64,000 nt of DNA from CAIQJJ01 sp964606085 (GCA_964606085.1 CAZSFD010000006.1:1-64000); one strand, 5' to 3'. Shown: positions 1 to 7,612, numbered from the stretch's first letter. Notes: generated from the sequence alone by a model not told the origin. Program-made: numbers and translations.

Positions 1-117
1 AAAATATCCCTTGTGATTGACCTTTACGATAGCGAACACTACGAGAATAGTGGGAACTACTATACCAATCGCCGTCCACTAACCCCCTTAAATAAAATTA
101 GCCCACCTTCGTACTAG
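1..117 (+). CDS. C-terminal end of an unrecognised protein (partial)
   Basis: An open frame runs in from the left edge and stops with TAG at 115-117, giving 38 residues. The composition (Asp, Tyr, Asn and Pro rich, with LVIDLYDSEHYENSG near the left edge) looks more like protein than random frame, and the DNA is much more AT-rich than the rest of the window. No domain can be recognised from so short a piece. It could be the end of an island-borne gene, or a chance frame. Function unknown. Confidence 0.3.
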   Translation, partial: KISLVIDLYDSEHYENSGNYYTNRRPLTPLNKISPPSY

Positions 118-206
118 GAGGATACCCTCCAACGACATGAAGTCGGCGTTCATACGATGCAGGCTAATCTTATTATAGCTATCCTTTTTGTCCTGTCAAC
201 AAACCC

Positions 207-1742
207 ATGCCCAAAATCAGCAATCAAAAATCAGAAATCAACAATCGCAAATTCACATCTCAATCCAGCCTCGATTCCTACGTCTGGGGCATCTGCAACA
301 TTCTGCGCCGCTTCAACTGTGCCGGGGCGCTGCAATACGTTCCCGAATTGACCTGGATACTCTTTCTGCGCATCCTCGATGACAACGAAGGCCAACAGGC
401 CGATGCCGCCGAAGCCGTGGCCGCGCCGTATGCCCATTCGCTCGAATCCCCCTATCGCTGGCAGGATTGGGCTGCTCCCGATGGCTGGAAGCGCACCGAA
501 CTGCAAAACGGCGCATTGGGAGCCTTCTTCGGCTTCGTCAACGGCGAACTGCTGCCCTATCTCAAGGGCCTGCGCGACCGCCCCAACGCCAATCCCCGCC
601 AGAAAGTGATCAGCGAAATTCTTTCCGGTGTCGAACGCGTGCGTGTGGATACCGAAAAGAACTTTCTCGATGTGCTGGATAAAGTCCACGAAATCCGCCA
701 CGAGAACATAGATACCACCCACATCTTCGCCCTCTCGCAAGTCTACGAGGGCCTGCTGCTCAAAATGGGCGAAAAAGGCAATGATGGCGGCCAGTTCTTC
801 ACCCCGCGCGAAGTCATCCGCACCCTCACGCGTGCCGTCAACCCCCGCCCCGGCCAGACCGTTTACGATCCCTGCTGTGGCACGGGCGGCTTCCTGGCGC
901 AAGCCTACGAATACATGAACGCCGCCCTGGGCGAAACATCAACCCCTGACCAGATCGAAGCCCTCAAACATTCCACCTTCTACGGGCGTGAAAAAGAAAA
1001 CCTGATCTACCCCATCGCCCTTGCCAACCTGGTTCTGCACGGCATAGATGAACCCCACCTGTGGCACGGCAACTCGCTTACCGGGCAAGAGACCTTCGGC
1101 GGCCTGTTTCAAGGTGCGCCTGCCCTCTTCGATGTCGTCCTGACCAACCCACCCTTTGGCGGCAAGGAAGGCAAAGAAGCCCAAACCCGCTTCGCCTACA
1201 AAACCGGCGCAACCCAGGTGCTTTTCTTACAGCATGTCATAGACAGCCTGAAACGAGGCGGCACGTGCGGCATCGTTCTCGATGAGGGCGTGCTGTTTCG
1301 CACCAACGAAACCGCCTTTGTCCAAACCAAGCGCAAACTGCTCGATGATTGCGACGTGTGGGCCATCGTTAGTCTGCCGGGGGGTGTCTTCACCGCCGCC
1401 GGTGCAGGCGTCAAAACCAACCTGATTTTCTTCACCAAAGGCCAGCCCACCGAAAAAATCTGGTACTACGACCTCTCCGACCTCAAAGTCGGCAAAAAGA
1501 CCCCCCTCACCGCCGACCGCTTCGACGATTTCTTCCAACGCCTGCCCACCCGCTCCGACTCCGAGCGTAGCTGGACAGTCACCCGCGCCGAAATCGAAGC
1601 CCGCGGTTACGATCTGAAAGCTGTCAACCCCAATGCAAAGGCCGATCAAGATACCCACACGCCCGCCGAATTGTTGGATGTGATCGAGCAGAAGGGGGAA
1701 GAAGTCCGGGCGGCGTTGGCGAGGTTGAGAGTCGGCAATTGA
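207..1742 (+). CDS. hsdM: Type I restriction-type N6-adenine DNA methyltransferase (HsdM-like)
   Basis: A 511-aa protein of HsdM length. The N-terminal helical domain (about 22-170) is followed by an FFTPREVIR motif near residue 197, the SAM-binding motif DPCCGTGG near 220 and the catalytic NPPFGG (motif IV) near 313. These are the hallmarks of adenine-N6 methylases of type I systems. The C-terminal stretch YDLKAVNPNA followed by a Glu/Arg coiled helix is also typical. The family transfers methyl groups to adenine in a bipartite site chosen by an HsdS subunit. No hsdS or hsdR is present downstream, where more than 400 bases are non-coding; partners could lie left of the window. Residues about 4-15 are encoded by a 7-bp tandem repeat (215-249), so the true N-terminus may have been modified by repeat insertion. 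No clear ribosome-binding site precedes the ATG. Confidence 0.88.
   Translation: MPKISNQKSEINNRKFTSQSSLDSYVWGICNILRRFNCAGALQYVPELTWILFLRILDDNEGQQADAAEAVAAPYAHSLESPYRWQDWAAPDGWKRTELQNGALGAFFGFVNGELLPYLKGLRDRPNANPRQKVISEILSGVERVRVDTEKNFLDVLDKVHEIRHENIDTTHIFALSQVYEGLLLKMGEKGNDGGQFFTPREVIRTLTRAVNPRPGQTVYDPCCGTGGFLAQAYEYMNAALGETSTPDQIEALKHSTFYGREKENLIYPIALANLVLHGIDEPHLWHGNSLTGQETFGGLFQGAPALFDVVLTNPPFGGKEGKEAQTRFAYKTGATQVLFLQHVIDSLKRGGTCGIVLDEGVLFRTNETAFVQTKRKLLDDCDVWAIVSLPGGVFTAAGAGVKTNLIFFTKGQPTEKIWYYDLSDLKVGKKTPLTADRFDDFFQRLPTRSDSERSWTVTRAEIEARGYDLKAVNPNAKADQDTHTPAELLDVIEQKGEEVRAALARLRVGN
215..249. repeat. Degenerate 7-bp tandem repeat (aatcNNN x5) at the start of hsdM
   Basis: Five consecutive heptamers: aatcagc, aatcaaa, aatcaga, aatcaac, aatcgca, then aatt. 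The same unit recurs inside the AOR gene at 19069-19096. Here it encodes part of the methylase N-terminus. Confidence 0.85.
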
Positions 1743-1874
1743 GGCCAGTTTTCTCTGGAGCGTCTCCTGACACAGTGCGGAGTGAAACGAATTCGCTCCT
1801 GCATAATTTCCTTATGACAAGAAAAACTTCGCTCTTTAATGGAGTGTGGACTTAAACGCTGAGTTTTGAACAGC

Positions 1875-1940
1875 GATAATCAAAATGGGCAGTGACTTTT
1901 GACCAATAACGGTCAAAAATCACTGCCCATTTTGATTATC
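1875..1940. repeat. Long near-perfect inverted repeat (30-bp arms, 6-nt loop)
   Basis: Left arm 1875-1904 and right arm 1911-1940 are reverse complements with a single C/T difference, around the loop aataac. Transcribed in either direction it would fold into a 30-bp stem. It is too long and lacks a T-run for a plain intrinsic terminator, so a mobile palindromic element or a transcription/replication stall structure is possible. Confidence 0.9.
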
Positions 1941-2126
1941 CTGACAGAGCATGAGCATTTTGATCGAACACAAGTGATACCCAGGCCCCAAAAACAGAGA
2001 ATACGGTCTTGCCTCCCATTTCCCTCATTGGCCTTGATTCTTGTCGTGGTTCGCACCGCCGGGCGGGTAGGGTATAGAGTGGGTGTGCTTCTAGCCACGT
2101 TAGTGAAAGAGCGAGTTTCTGTATAA

Positions 2127-2170
2127 TATTTATACTTGTATAACGTTTATACTTTATACAAGTATAAATA
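2127..2170. promoter_or_regulatory. AT-rich inverted repeat with three TTTATACTT copies
   Basis: Perfect 16-bp arms (2127-2142 and 2155-2170) flank a 12-nt centre. The 9-mer TTTATACTT occurs at 2129-2137 and 2146-2154 and, inverted, at 2160-2168. A TATAAT hexamer (2122-2127) abuts the left arm. The arrangement resembles an operator or recombination-accessory site. It lies just past the excisionase-like gene whose product could bind it; that link is inference. Confidence 0.5.
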
Positions 2171-2171
2171 T

Positions 2172-2205
2172 AAAAAAAGCACACGTCAAGGTGAACGTGT
2201 GCTTT
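2172..2205 (-). terminator. Intrinsic terminator of the excisionase-like gene
   Basis: Read on the minus strand, an 11-bp stem (2195-2205 paired with 2176-2186, core acgtgtgc/gcacacgt) is followed by a run of seven T. It begins at the stop codon of the minus-strand gene. Confidence 0.85.
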
Positions 2206-2507
2206 CATTCGCTGATTTCGCTTCGTGAAGGGTCGTGCTTACTTTTTCCCTCAGTTGCTTGTAAATAACCCGATATTGCTGTCTTTTCTATGAACAGAGC
2301 ATGGCCCACTTTCAAAGATTTTAATTTGCCTTCCCTGACAAGCCGATACACGGACAGAACATGAAAGCCTAGTTGCTCTGCCGCATCGCGTGCTGTCATG
2401 TAATCGGCCAGATCGGGCATGTCAAACCCATCACCCTCTTGGGTAAAGTCAGGAAGTGCAAACTCAAATTTGCGTTTCCGATTGGTAAAAAACGAGTCAG
2501 GCATCAT
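2205..2507 (-). CDS. Excisionase-family winged-helix DNA-binding protein
   Basis: A 100-aa protein whose second half (about 35-90) is an excisionase/MerR-like helix-turn-helix: MTARDAAEQLGFHVLSVYRL, then REGKLKSLKVGHALFIEKTAI. This matches the excisionase-family HTH used by Xis-type recombination directionality factors and by many small regulators. I chose the ATG at 2507 because GGAG lies eight bases upstream; a longer frame from 2543 would add 12 residues but lacks a site. It is transcribed away from the tRNA-Thr next door and ends in a strong terminator. No integrase is present in the window. It could equally be a stand-alone regulator or toxin-antitoxin-type factor. Confidence 0.65.
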   Translation of the reverse strand: MMPDSFFTNRKRKFEFALPDFTQEGDGFDMPDLADYMTARDAAEQLGFHVLSVYRLVREGKLKSLKVGHALFIEKTAISGYLQATEGKSKHDPSRSEISE

Positions 2508-2556
2508 CGTGTATGCTCCAATTCCACGACCAATGCCCGACACGGTAACGGTAGAG

Positions 2557-2629
2557 AGCCATCGAAGGGAGTCGAACCCTTGACCCGCCGCTTACGAAGC
2601 GGCTGCTCTGCCGACTGAGCTACGATGGC
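2557..2629 (-). tRNA. tRNA-Thr (anticodon CGT)
   Basis: A 73-nt cloverleaf on the minus strand. The acceptor stem GCCATCG pairs with CGATGGC, the D arm GCTCAGTCGGCAGAGC is present, the anticodon loop is TTCGTAA (anticodon CGT), and the T loop TTCGACT sits between AAGGG and CCCTT. CCA is not encoded. Anticodon CGT reads ACG, so the tRNA charges threonine. Its 3' end faces the excisionase-like gene and the AT-rich segment, the usual orientation for island integration. Confidence 0.95.
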
Positions 2630-2708
2630 TGGCCCTGTTTTGAGCGAGCGGGATTATACCAGCGCTTTGGCCGATGTGGCAAGACAAAATTTTGATATAC
2701 TCCCTGGC

Positions 2709-3983
2709 ATGAACATCGCCATGCTCTCCTACCACACCTGCCCCCTCGCCACCCTCGGTGGCAAAGATACCGGCGGCATGAACGTGTACGTGCGCGAACT
2801 CACCCGCCAGCTCGGCCAGATGGGCATCCATGTAGACGTGTTCACCCGCTCACAAGATGAACACGTCCCGCACGTCTCCCACGACCTCGGTTATGGCAAC
2901 CGCGTCGTCCATATCGCCGCCGGGCCAGAAGTGCCGCTGCCCAAGCAAGAATTGGCCGCTTACCTGCCGCAGTTCGTCCAGGGCATTCGGGAGTTTGCCC
3001 AGGGCAAAGGCATCCAATACGACCTGATCCACAGCCATTATTGGATGTCGGGCGTGGCCGCCCTGGATTTGAAAGCCGCCTGGCACACGCCGGTGATCAA
3101 TATGTTCCACACGCTGGTTTTGATGAAAAACCGCGTCGCCCGCAAACCCTCTGAAATCGAAGGCGCCTATCGCCTCGAAGGGGAACAGAAAGTCCTCAAA
3201 GAAGCCGACCGCATTGTGGCCGCCACCCCGGCCGAGTTGGCCCAATTGCAGTGGCTTTATGGCGCAGATACCCGCCGCATCGTCATCGTCCCCCCTGGCG
3301 TAGATTTGTGCCACTTCTACCCTATTGACGAAGACGAAGCCAAAGAATTTATCGGCGTCACCTGCTCCGATCACATGCTGCTCTTTGTCGGACGGGTCGA
3401 ACCCTTGAAGGGCCTGGATGTGCTGCTCAAAGCGCTGGTAATCATGCGCCAGAGCGGCTTTTTCCAGCATTACCCACTCTGCCTGACGGTCATCGGCGGC
3501 GACCCCAATGCCGGCCCCGACCAGATGAGCGCCGAAATGGCCCGCATCCAACGCCTCTACCGCCGTTATGGCCTGCAAGACCTGGTGGTCTTCCTCGGCA
3601 AACGCGGCCAGGATACCCTGCCCTACTACTACTCCGCCGCCGATGTCTTGGTGATGCCCTCCCATTACGAATCCTTTGGCATGGTGGCCCTCGAAGCGAT
3701 GGCCTGCGGCACGCCCGTGGTGGCCTCGCAGGTGGGCGGGCTGGCCTTTTTGGTGCAAGATGCCGTAACCGGATACACCGTCCCCTCCGGCGACCCGGCC
3801 GCCCTGGCCGAACGCCTGACCGCCCTGATCAGCGATGCCAGCCTGCGCCGGCAGATGGGCGAACAGGCCGCCCAGGTGGCGCGTGGCTATGGCTGGGAGA
3901 AGATCGCCGCCCGCATGATCGCCGTCTATGCAGAAATGCTCGAAATGGCCCGCGTGGGCGAAATCACCCGCCACCTGATCTGA
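2709..3983 (+). CDS. GT4-family glycosyltransferase (MshA / sucrose-phosphate synthase-like)
   Basis: A 424-aa retaining glycosyltransferase with two Rossmann halves (GT-B fold). The N-terminal MLSYHTCPLATLGGKDTGGM matches the MshA/sucrose-phosphate-synthase group, where the Gly-rich loop binds the phosphate side of the acceptor. The GT4 E-x7-E motif ESFGMVALEAMACG is at about 320, followed by GTPVVASQVGGL. The family moves a sugar from a nucleotide donor to an acceptor such as inositol phosphate or a sugar phosphate; the exact substrate cannot be read. The frame stays open upstream to 2625, inside the tRNA, so I use the ATG at 2709, where the conserved N-terminus starts. Twelve bases separate it from the ADP-ribosylglycohydrolase gene, probably one operon. 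Confidence 0.85.
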   Translation: MNIAMLSYHTCPLATLGGKDTGGMNVYVRELTRQLGQMGIHVDVFTRSQDEHVPHVSHDLGYGNRVVHIAAGPEVPLPKQELAAYLPQFVQGIREFAQGKGIQYDLIHSHYWMSGVAALDLKAAWHTPVINMFHTLVLMKNRVARKPSEIEGAYRLEGEQKVLKEADRIVAATPAELAQLQWLYGADTRRIVIVPPGVDLCHFYPIDEDEAKEFIGVTCSDHMLLFVGRVEPLKGLDVLLKALVIMRQSGFFQHYPLCLTVIGGDPNAGPDQMSAEMARIQRLYRRYGLQDLVVFLGKRGQDTLPYYYSAADVLVMPSHYESFGMVALEAMACGTPVVASQVGGLAFLVQDAVTGYTVPSGDPAALAERLTALISDASLRRQMGEQAAQVARGYGWEKIAARMIAVYAEMLEMARVGEITRHLI

Positions 3984-3995
3984 CCGGGAGGCCCA

Positions 3996-4925
3996 ATGAC
4001 CCTGCGCAACGACCGTTTGCGTGGCTGCCTGCTCGGCCTGGCCGTGGGCGATGCGGTTGGCACCACGGTGGAATTTCGCCCGCGCGGCAGCTTCTCGCCG
4101 ATCACCGATCTCACCGGCGGCGGGCCATTTGGCCTTAAACCTGGCGAGTGGACGGACGATACCTCCATGGCCCTCTGCCTGGCGGCCAGTTTGGTCGCCT
4201 GGGGCGGCTTCGACGCCCAAGACCAGATGGATCGCTACCTGCGCTGGTACGAACAGGGCTACCTGAGCAGCACCGGGCGCTGCTTCGACATCGGCAACAC
4301 CGTGCGCCAGGCCCTTTTGCGCTACCAGCAAACCGGCGACCCCTTCAGCGGCTCGGCAGACCCTCGCAGCGCTGGCAATGGCTCGATCATGCGCCTGGCC
4401 CCGCTCGTGCTGTTCTTTTACCCCGATGCCGAGGCCATCTGGCGCTACGCCGCCGAAAGCTCCCGCACCACCCACGCCGCCGCCGAATGCCTGGATGCCT
4501 GCCGCCTGCTCGGCGACATCCTCTGCCGGGCCTTGAGCGGGGCCGGCAAGGCAGACTGCCTGTTCGCCACACCGCCCGACCGCCTGGCCTCCGCGGCCAT
4601 CCAGACCATCGCCCGCGGCGCATACCGTGGCAAGGCGGCGCAGCAGATCACAGGCAGCGGCTACGTCGTTGCCAGCCTGGAAGCCGCCCTGTGGTGCTTC
4701 TGGACGACCGACAGCTACGAAACCGCCATCCTCGCCGCCGCCAACCTGGGCGATGACGCCGACACGACCGCCGCCATCTGCGGCCAGGTGGCCGGGGCTT
4801 TCTACGGCGAGACCGGTATCCCCGCCCGTTGGCTTGAAAAGTTGGTTATGCGAGAAGAAATTGCCAGGTTTGCAGAGCAATTAACACAAAGGCACAAAGA
4901 CGCAAAGGCGCAAAGTTTTTCTTAA
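3996..4925 (+). CDS. ADP-ribosylglycohydrolase family protein (DraG-like)
   Basis: A 309-aa protein of the DraG/ARH fold, which removes ADP-ribose from proteins or small molecules using two Mg ions. N-terminal LLGLAVGDAVGTTVEF, the metal-binding WTDDTSM near residues 51-57 and the C-terminal NLGDDADTTAAICGQVAGA near 249 supply the conserved Asp/Thr ligands. A GGGAG site precedes the ATG, and the gene follows the glycosyltransferase at 12 bases. The last residues (HKDAKAQSFS) are encoded by the left arm of an 8-bp-period dispersed repeat that runs past the stop, so the native C-terminus appears to have been replaced or extended by repeat insertion. Substrate unknown. Confidence 0.88.
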   Translation: MTLRNDRLRGCLLGLAVGDAVGTTVEFRPRGSFSPITDLTGGGPFGLKPGEWTDDTSMALCLAASLVAWGGFDAQDQMDRYLRWYEQGYLSSTGRCFDIGNTVRQALLRYQQTGDPFSGSADPRSAGNGSIMRLAPLVLFFYPDAEAIWRYAAESSRTTHAAAECLDACRLLGDILCRALSGAGKADCLFATPPDRLASAAIQTIARGAYRGKAAQQITGSGYVVASLEAALWCFWTTDSYETAILAAANLGDDADTTAAICGQVAGAFYGETGIPARWLEKLVMREEIARFAEQLTQRHKDAKAQSFS

Positions 4926-4950
4926 CTTTGCGCCTTTGCATCTTTGCGTT
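4884..4950. repeat. Dispersed hairpin repeat built of cRcaaagR units
   Basis: Tandem 8-mers (gcacaaag, acgcaaag, gcgcaaag) are followed by their inverted copy. The arms 4899-4915 and 4926-4942 pair over 17 bases with one mismatch. A T-run sits in the loop. A second family member lies at 17480-17562. It overlaps the 3' end of the ADP-ribosylglycohydrolase gene. Confidence 0.85.
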
Positions 4951-4979
4951 CAATCCTTCCACCCAATCAAGGAGCTCCT

Positions 4980-6293
4980 ATGTCTGATCCCACCCTATCC
5001 AACCTCGAAAACGCCGTCAACACCCATTCGGCCCCCTCGCAGCTCAAAATCACCGACATGCGCCTGGCGGTGGTGTGCAGCAACTACGACTACCCGATCA
5101 TCAAAATTGACACCAACCAGGGCGTTTACGGCATCGGCGAAGTGCGCGACGCCGGCCACGCTGAAAACGCCTTGCAGTTCAAATCCATGCTGCTCGGCCA
5201 GAACCCCTGCAATGTGGACATGATCTTCCACGCCATCAAGCGCTTTGGCAACTGGGGGCGCGAGGGCGGCGGCGTTTCGGGCATCGAACTGGCGCTGATG
5301 GACCTGATCGGCAAGGTCTACGGCGTGCCATGCTACCAACTGCTCGGCGGCAAATACCGCGACAAGGTGCGCATCTACGCCGACACGCCCCAGCCCACCG
5401 ACCTGACCCCCGAAGGCTACGCCAAACGCGTGCTGGGCCGCAAACAAATGGGCCTGACCTTCATAAAATTCGACGTTGGCCCGCACCTGCTCGACGGTTA
5501 CGAAGGCGGCTTCATCGGCCAGCCGACCAAATACGAACTGCCCATGTCGTGGCGCGGGCGCGCCCCTGGCACGGGTCCCGTGGTGACGATCAGCGACCGT
5601 GGCATCGAGCGCATGGCCGAAGTGGTGGCCGCCGTGCGTGACGCCGTGGGTTGGGAGACCTCGCTGTGCATTGACCACTTCGGCCACGGCATGATGACGA
5701 TCAAAGAAGTCATCCGCCTGGGCTACGCCCTCGAACCCTACGGCCTGGCGTGGATGGAAGACCCCGTCCCCTGGGCCGACGTGGACGCCCACAAAGCCGT
5801 TACCGATGCCGTGGGCGTGCCGGTGGCCGCCGGCGAGGAACTTTACCTGTGGGATGGCTTCCGCCCGTTCATTGAGCAGCGCGCCGTAGACATTGTCCAC
5901 CCCGATCTGTTGACCTCCGGCGGGATGGCCGAAACCAAGCGCATCGCCGATTACGCCGAGCGTTATGGCATCCCCACGGCCCTGCATTTTGCTGGCTCAC
6001 CGATTGCCTTCATGGCCAACCTGCATACTGCCGCTGCCCTGCCCAGCTTTGTGGCCCTCGAACATCACGGGTTAGATTTACCCTTCTGGGAAGGCCTCGT
6101 CACCGGCCTGCCGGCCAACTACCTTGAGGATGGTTACGTCACCGTCCCCGACAAGCCCGGCCTGGGCGTTGACCTGAACCTGGAAGGCATCCGTGAGAAC
6201 CTGCGCCCGCCTTCGGGCCTGTTCGAGCCGACCGACGCCTGGAACACGCCCAAGCTCGGCTTCTGGCAGCCGGATCGCCGGTGGGATAAGTAA
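4980..6293 (+). CDS. Mandelate racemase / muconate-lactonizing enzyme family protein
   Basis: A 437-aa enolase-superfamily enzyme. The N-terminal capping domain (to about 140) is followed by a TIM-barrel with the three Mg ligands in sequence: Asp232 (CIDHFG), Glu260 (WMEDP) and Glu286 (AAGEELY). Such enzymes abstract a proton next to a carboxylate, and most members near sugar genes are sugar-acid dehydratases. The usual KxK catalytic pair is replaced by KFDVG near 163, and a His-containing strand LHFAGSP lies near 335, which suits the dehydratase-type branches better than muconate cycloisomerase. I start at the ATG at 4980, which has AAGGAG five bases upstream. The convergent LacI-type gene and the nearby xylanase make an aldonic-acid dehydratase plausible (inference). 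Confidence 0.85.
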   Translation: MSDPTLSNLENAVNTHSAPSQLKITDMRLAVVCSNYDYPIIKIDTNQGVYGIGEVRDAGHAENALQFKSMLLGQNPCNVDMIFHAIKRFGNWGREGGGVSGIELALMDLIGKVYGVPCYQLLGGKYRDKVRIYADTPQPTDLTPEGYAKRVLGRKQMGLTFIKFDVGPHLLDGYEGGFIGQPTKYELPMSWRGRAPGTGPVVTISDRGIERMAEVVAAVRDAVGWETSLCIDHFGHGMMTIKEVIRLGYALEPYGLAWMEDPVPWADVDAHKAVTDAVGVPVAAGEELYLWDGFRPFIEQRAVDIVHPDLLTSGGMAETKRIADYAERYGIPTALHFAGSPIAFMANLHTAAALPSFVALEHHGLDLPFWEGLVTGLPANYLEDGYVTVPDKPGLGVDLNLEGIRENLRPPSGLFEPTDAWNTPKLGFWQPDRRWDK

Positions 6294-6302
6294 GTCCTCG
6301 CC

Positions 6303-6352
6303 GGTTGAGCTTGTCGAAACCCGGTCTCGACAGGCTCGACCGACGATTTTTT
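6303..6352 (+). repeat. REP-like palindrome followed by T-run (possible terminator)
   Basis: Arms 6303-6321 and 6323-6341 (ggttgagcttgtcgaaacc and its near reverse complement, three transitions) are followed by TTTTTT at 6347-6352. The same element occurs at 54111-54151. Position just after the stop of the enolase-superfamily gene and the T-run suggest it also serves as its terminator. Confidence 0.8.
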
Positions 6353-6363
6353 CAAATGTAACA

Positions 6364-6422
6364 TTCCCCAATGCAAAGACATCCCAGGTTGTTGAAACCT
6401 GGGATGTCTTTGCATTGGGGAA
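6364..6422. repeat. Perfect 27-bp inverted repeat with 5-nt loop
   Basis: Left arm 6364-6390 and right arm 6396-6422 are exact reverse complements around gttga, with three more pairs outside one mismatch. It lies between two converging genes and could end transcription from both, though no T-run follows. The form resembles the 1875-1940 hairpin but the sequence is different. Confidence 0.9.
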
Positions 6423-6437
6423 CGTTCACCGGGTGGG

Positions 6438-7463
6438 TTAGATGGCTTTGACCGTGTTGCGCACCACCAGGCTGGTGGCAACGCGGGTGGTGATGGCGGG
6501 CTTGCTGGGGTTTTGGGCGCGGGCGCACAAGTGATCGACTCCGATGATGCCCAACCAGGGGATGTTGACATTGATCGTGGTCAGGGCAATGGCCTGGGCC
6601 AGGTCTATGTTGTCGAAACCGATCAGTGAAAGATCGCCGGGGATGTGGCGGCCTGATAATTGGGCGGCGTGGAGGATGCCGATGGCGCAGTCATCGTTGG
6701 TGGCAAAGATGGCCGTGATATGTGGGGCGCGTGTGAGCAGCCTTTGAGCCGCTTCACCCGCCGCGGTGCGCAGGGCGGGGGTTTGTTCGAACTCGCCTTC
6801 GCCCAGGTTGTTTTGCCGCATGGCATGGCGAAACCCAGACAGGCGTTCTCCGTGCGAGGGGTGCGCCTGCGGGGTGGCATCGCCAATAAAGCCAATGGCC
6901 CGATGCCCCTGGTTGATCAGGTATTGCGTGGCGCTCACTGCACCCCCAAAGTTATCTGCCAAGACGCTATCGAACGGGGCGTTGGTGTAACTGTCCACCA
7001 GGATAACCGGGCGGCCCAGGAAAATTTTTTGCAACAGACTGCTTTGCTCAGGCGCAATTGCCCCGGCGAGCAGAAAACCGTCAACCAGGGTGTCGTGGAC
7101 GATTGGCGGCCATACCAGGGGACGTTTTTGGGCGTCTACTTCGACGCTGGCAACCATCAGGCTGATATCCTGGCGCAGGCACTCGCTTTCTACGCCCTGC
7201 TGGATGGCCGCGTAAAACGGGTTCACCGAGAGCGGGTCGCCCTGGTCGTGAATTTTGAGCAGGCCGACCGTATGCAGAGATGAGCGGGCGTTATCGCCGC
7301 TCTTTTCTTTGATGATCGGATAGTGCAGGGCCGCGGCTGCTTCGATGATCCGGGCGCGCGTGGCGGGCGCTAAATTGCCCTGGTTATTGAGCGCCTGTGA
7401 GACGGCGCTGATGGAGACCCCGGCAAATTCGGCAATATCTTTGAGGGTGGCATTTTGTGACAT
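6438..7463 (-). CDS. LacI-family transcriptional regulator
   Basis: A 341-aa repressor. The N-terminal helix-turn-helix and hinge (TLKDIAEFAGVSISAVSQAL, residues 6-25) are of the LacI type, followed by a periplasmic-binding-protein-like effector domain (about 60-330) with the usual GLL..., FATNDDCAIGIL and LSLIGFDNIDLA segments. These repressors bind a palindromic operator and release it on binding a sugar. The gene points away from the xylanase gene, whose promoter region (7542-7612) carries a 26-bp palindrome just after the start of transcription, the natural target. A TACAAT hexamer on the minus strand (7493-7498) may be its own -10. Effector unknown, probably a xylan or xylose breakdown product. 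Confidence 0.92.
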   Translation of the reverse strand: MSQNATLKDIAEFAGVSISAVSQALNNQGNLAPATRARIIEAAAALHYPIIKEKSGDNARSSLHTVGLLKIHDQGDPLSVNPFYAAIQQGVESECLRQDISLMVASVEVDAQKRPLVWPPIVHDTLVDGFLLAGAIAPEQSSLLQKIFLGRPVILVDSYTNAPFDSVLADNFGGAVSATQYLINQGHRAIGFIGDATPQAHPSHGERLSGFRHAMRQNNLGEGEFEQTPALRTAAGEAAQRLLTRAPHITAIFATNDDCAIGILHAAQLSGRHIPGDLSLIGFDNIDLAQAIALTTINVNIPWLGIIGVDHLCARAQNPSKPAITTRVATSLVVRNTVKAI

Positions 7464-7541
7464 GGGTGAACTCGTTTGGACAGAATGTTTTTATTGTATC
7501 AGGTGTATCCTGGCCGGAATGGTCTGAACATAATTCTGTGC

Positions 7542-7570
7542 TTGACAGGCGCATGTAATTCATCTATTAT
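7542..7570 (+). promoter_or_regulatory. Sigma-70-type promoter of the xylanase gene
   Basis: TTGACA at 7542-7547 and TATTAT at 7565-7570 with exactly 17 bases between. Transcription would start near 7577, about 100 bases before the ATG. Confidence 0.8.
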
Positions 7571-7586
7571 CTGTAATTGTATACTA

Positions 7587-7612
7587 AAATTTTACTGTCG
7601 TTAGTAAAATTT
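7587..7612. promoter_or_regulatory. Palindromic operator candidate for the LacI-type regulator
   Basis: Perfect 10-bp arms (aaattttact and agtaaaattt) around gtcgtt. It lies about +10 to +35 relative to the predicted start, where a bound repressor would block RNA polymerase. Assignment to the divergent LacI-family gene is inference from position. Confidence 0.6.

Larger units (their letters stand above)
1743..2204. other. Gene-poor AT-rich spacer
   Basis: 462 bases without a convincing gene. It holds a very long hairpin (1875-1940), a TATAAT hexamer at 2122-2127 without a good -35 partner, a set of TTTATACTT repeats (2127-2170) and the terminator of the minus-strand gene (2172-2205). Base composition is lower in GC than the flanking chromosome, in keeping with an island edge. 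Confidence 0.7.

Noticed and set aside
1..160. Possible rRNA 3' end because of a gtactaggagg-like string
   Set aside because: The surrounding bases do not match conserved 23S or 16S features; an open frame explains 1-117 at least as well.
2122..2127. TATAAT as a plus-strand promoter
   Set aside because: No acceptable -35 element at the right distance and no gene directly downstream on that strand; kept only as part of the operator-like region.
2850..4880. A 676-codon open frame on the minus strand
   Set aside because: It lies opposite the glycosyltransferase and ADP-ribosylglycohydrolase genes, which have clear motifs; its Gly/Ala/His/Gln-rich product is the usual shadow of GC-rich coding DNA.
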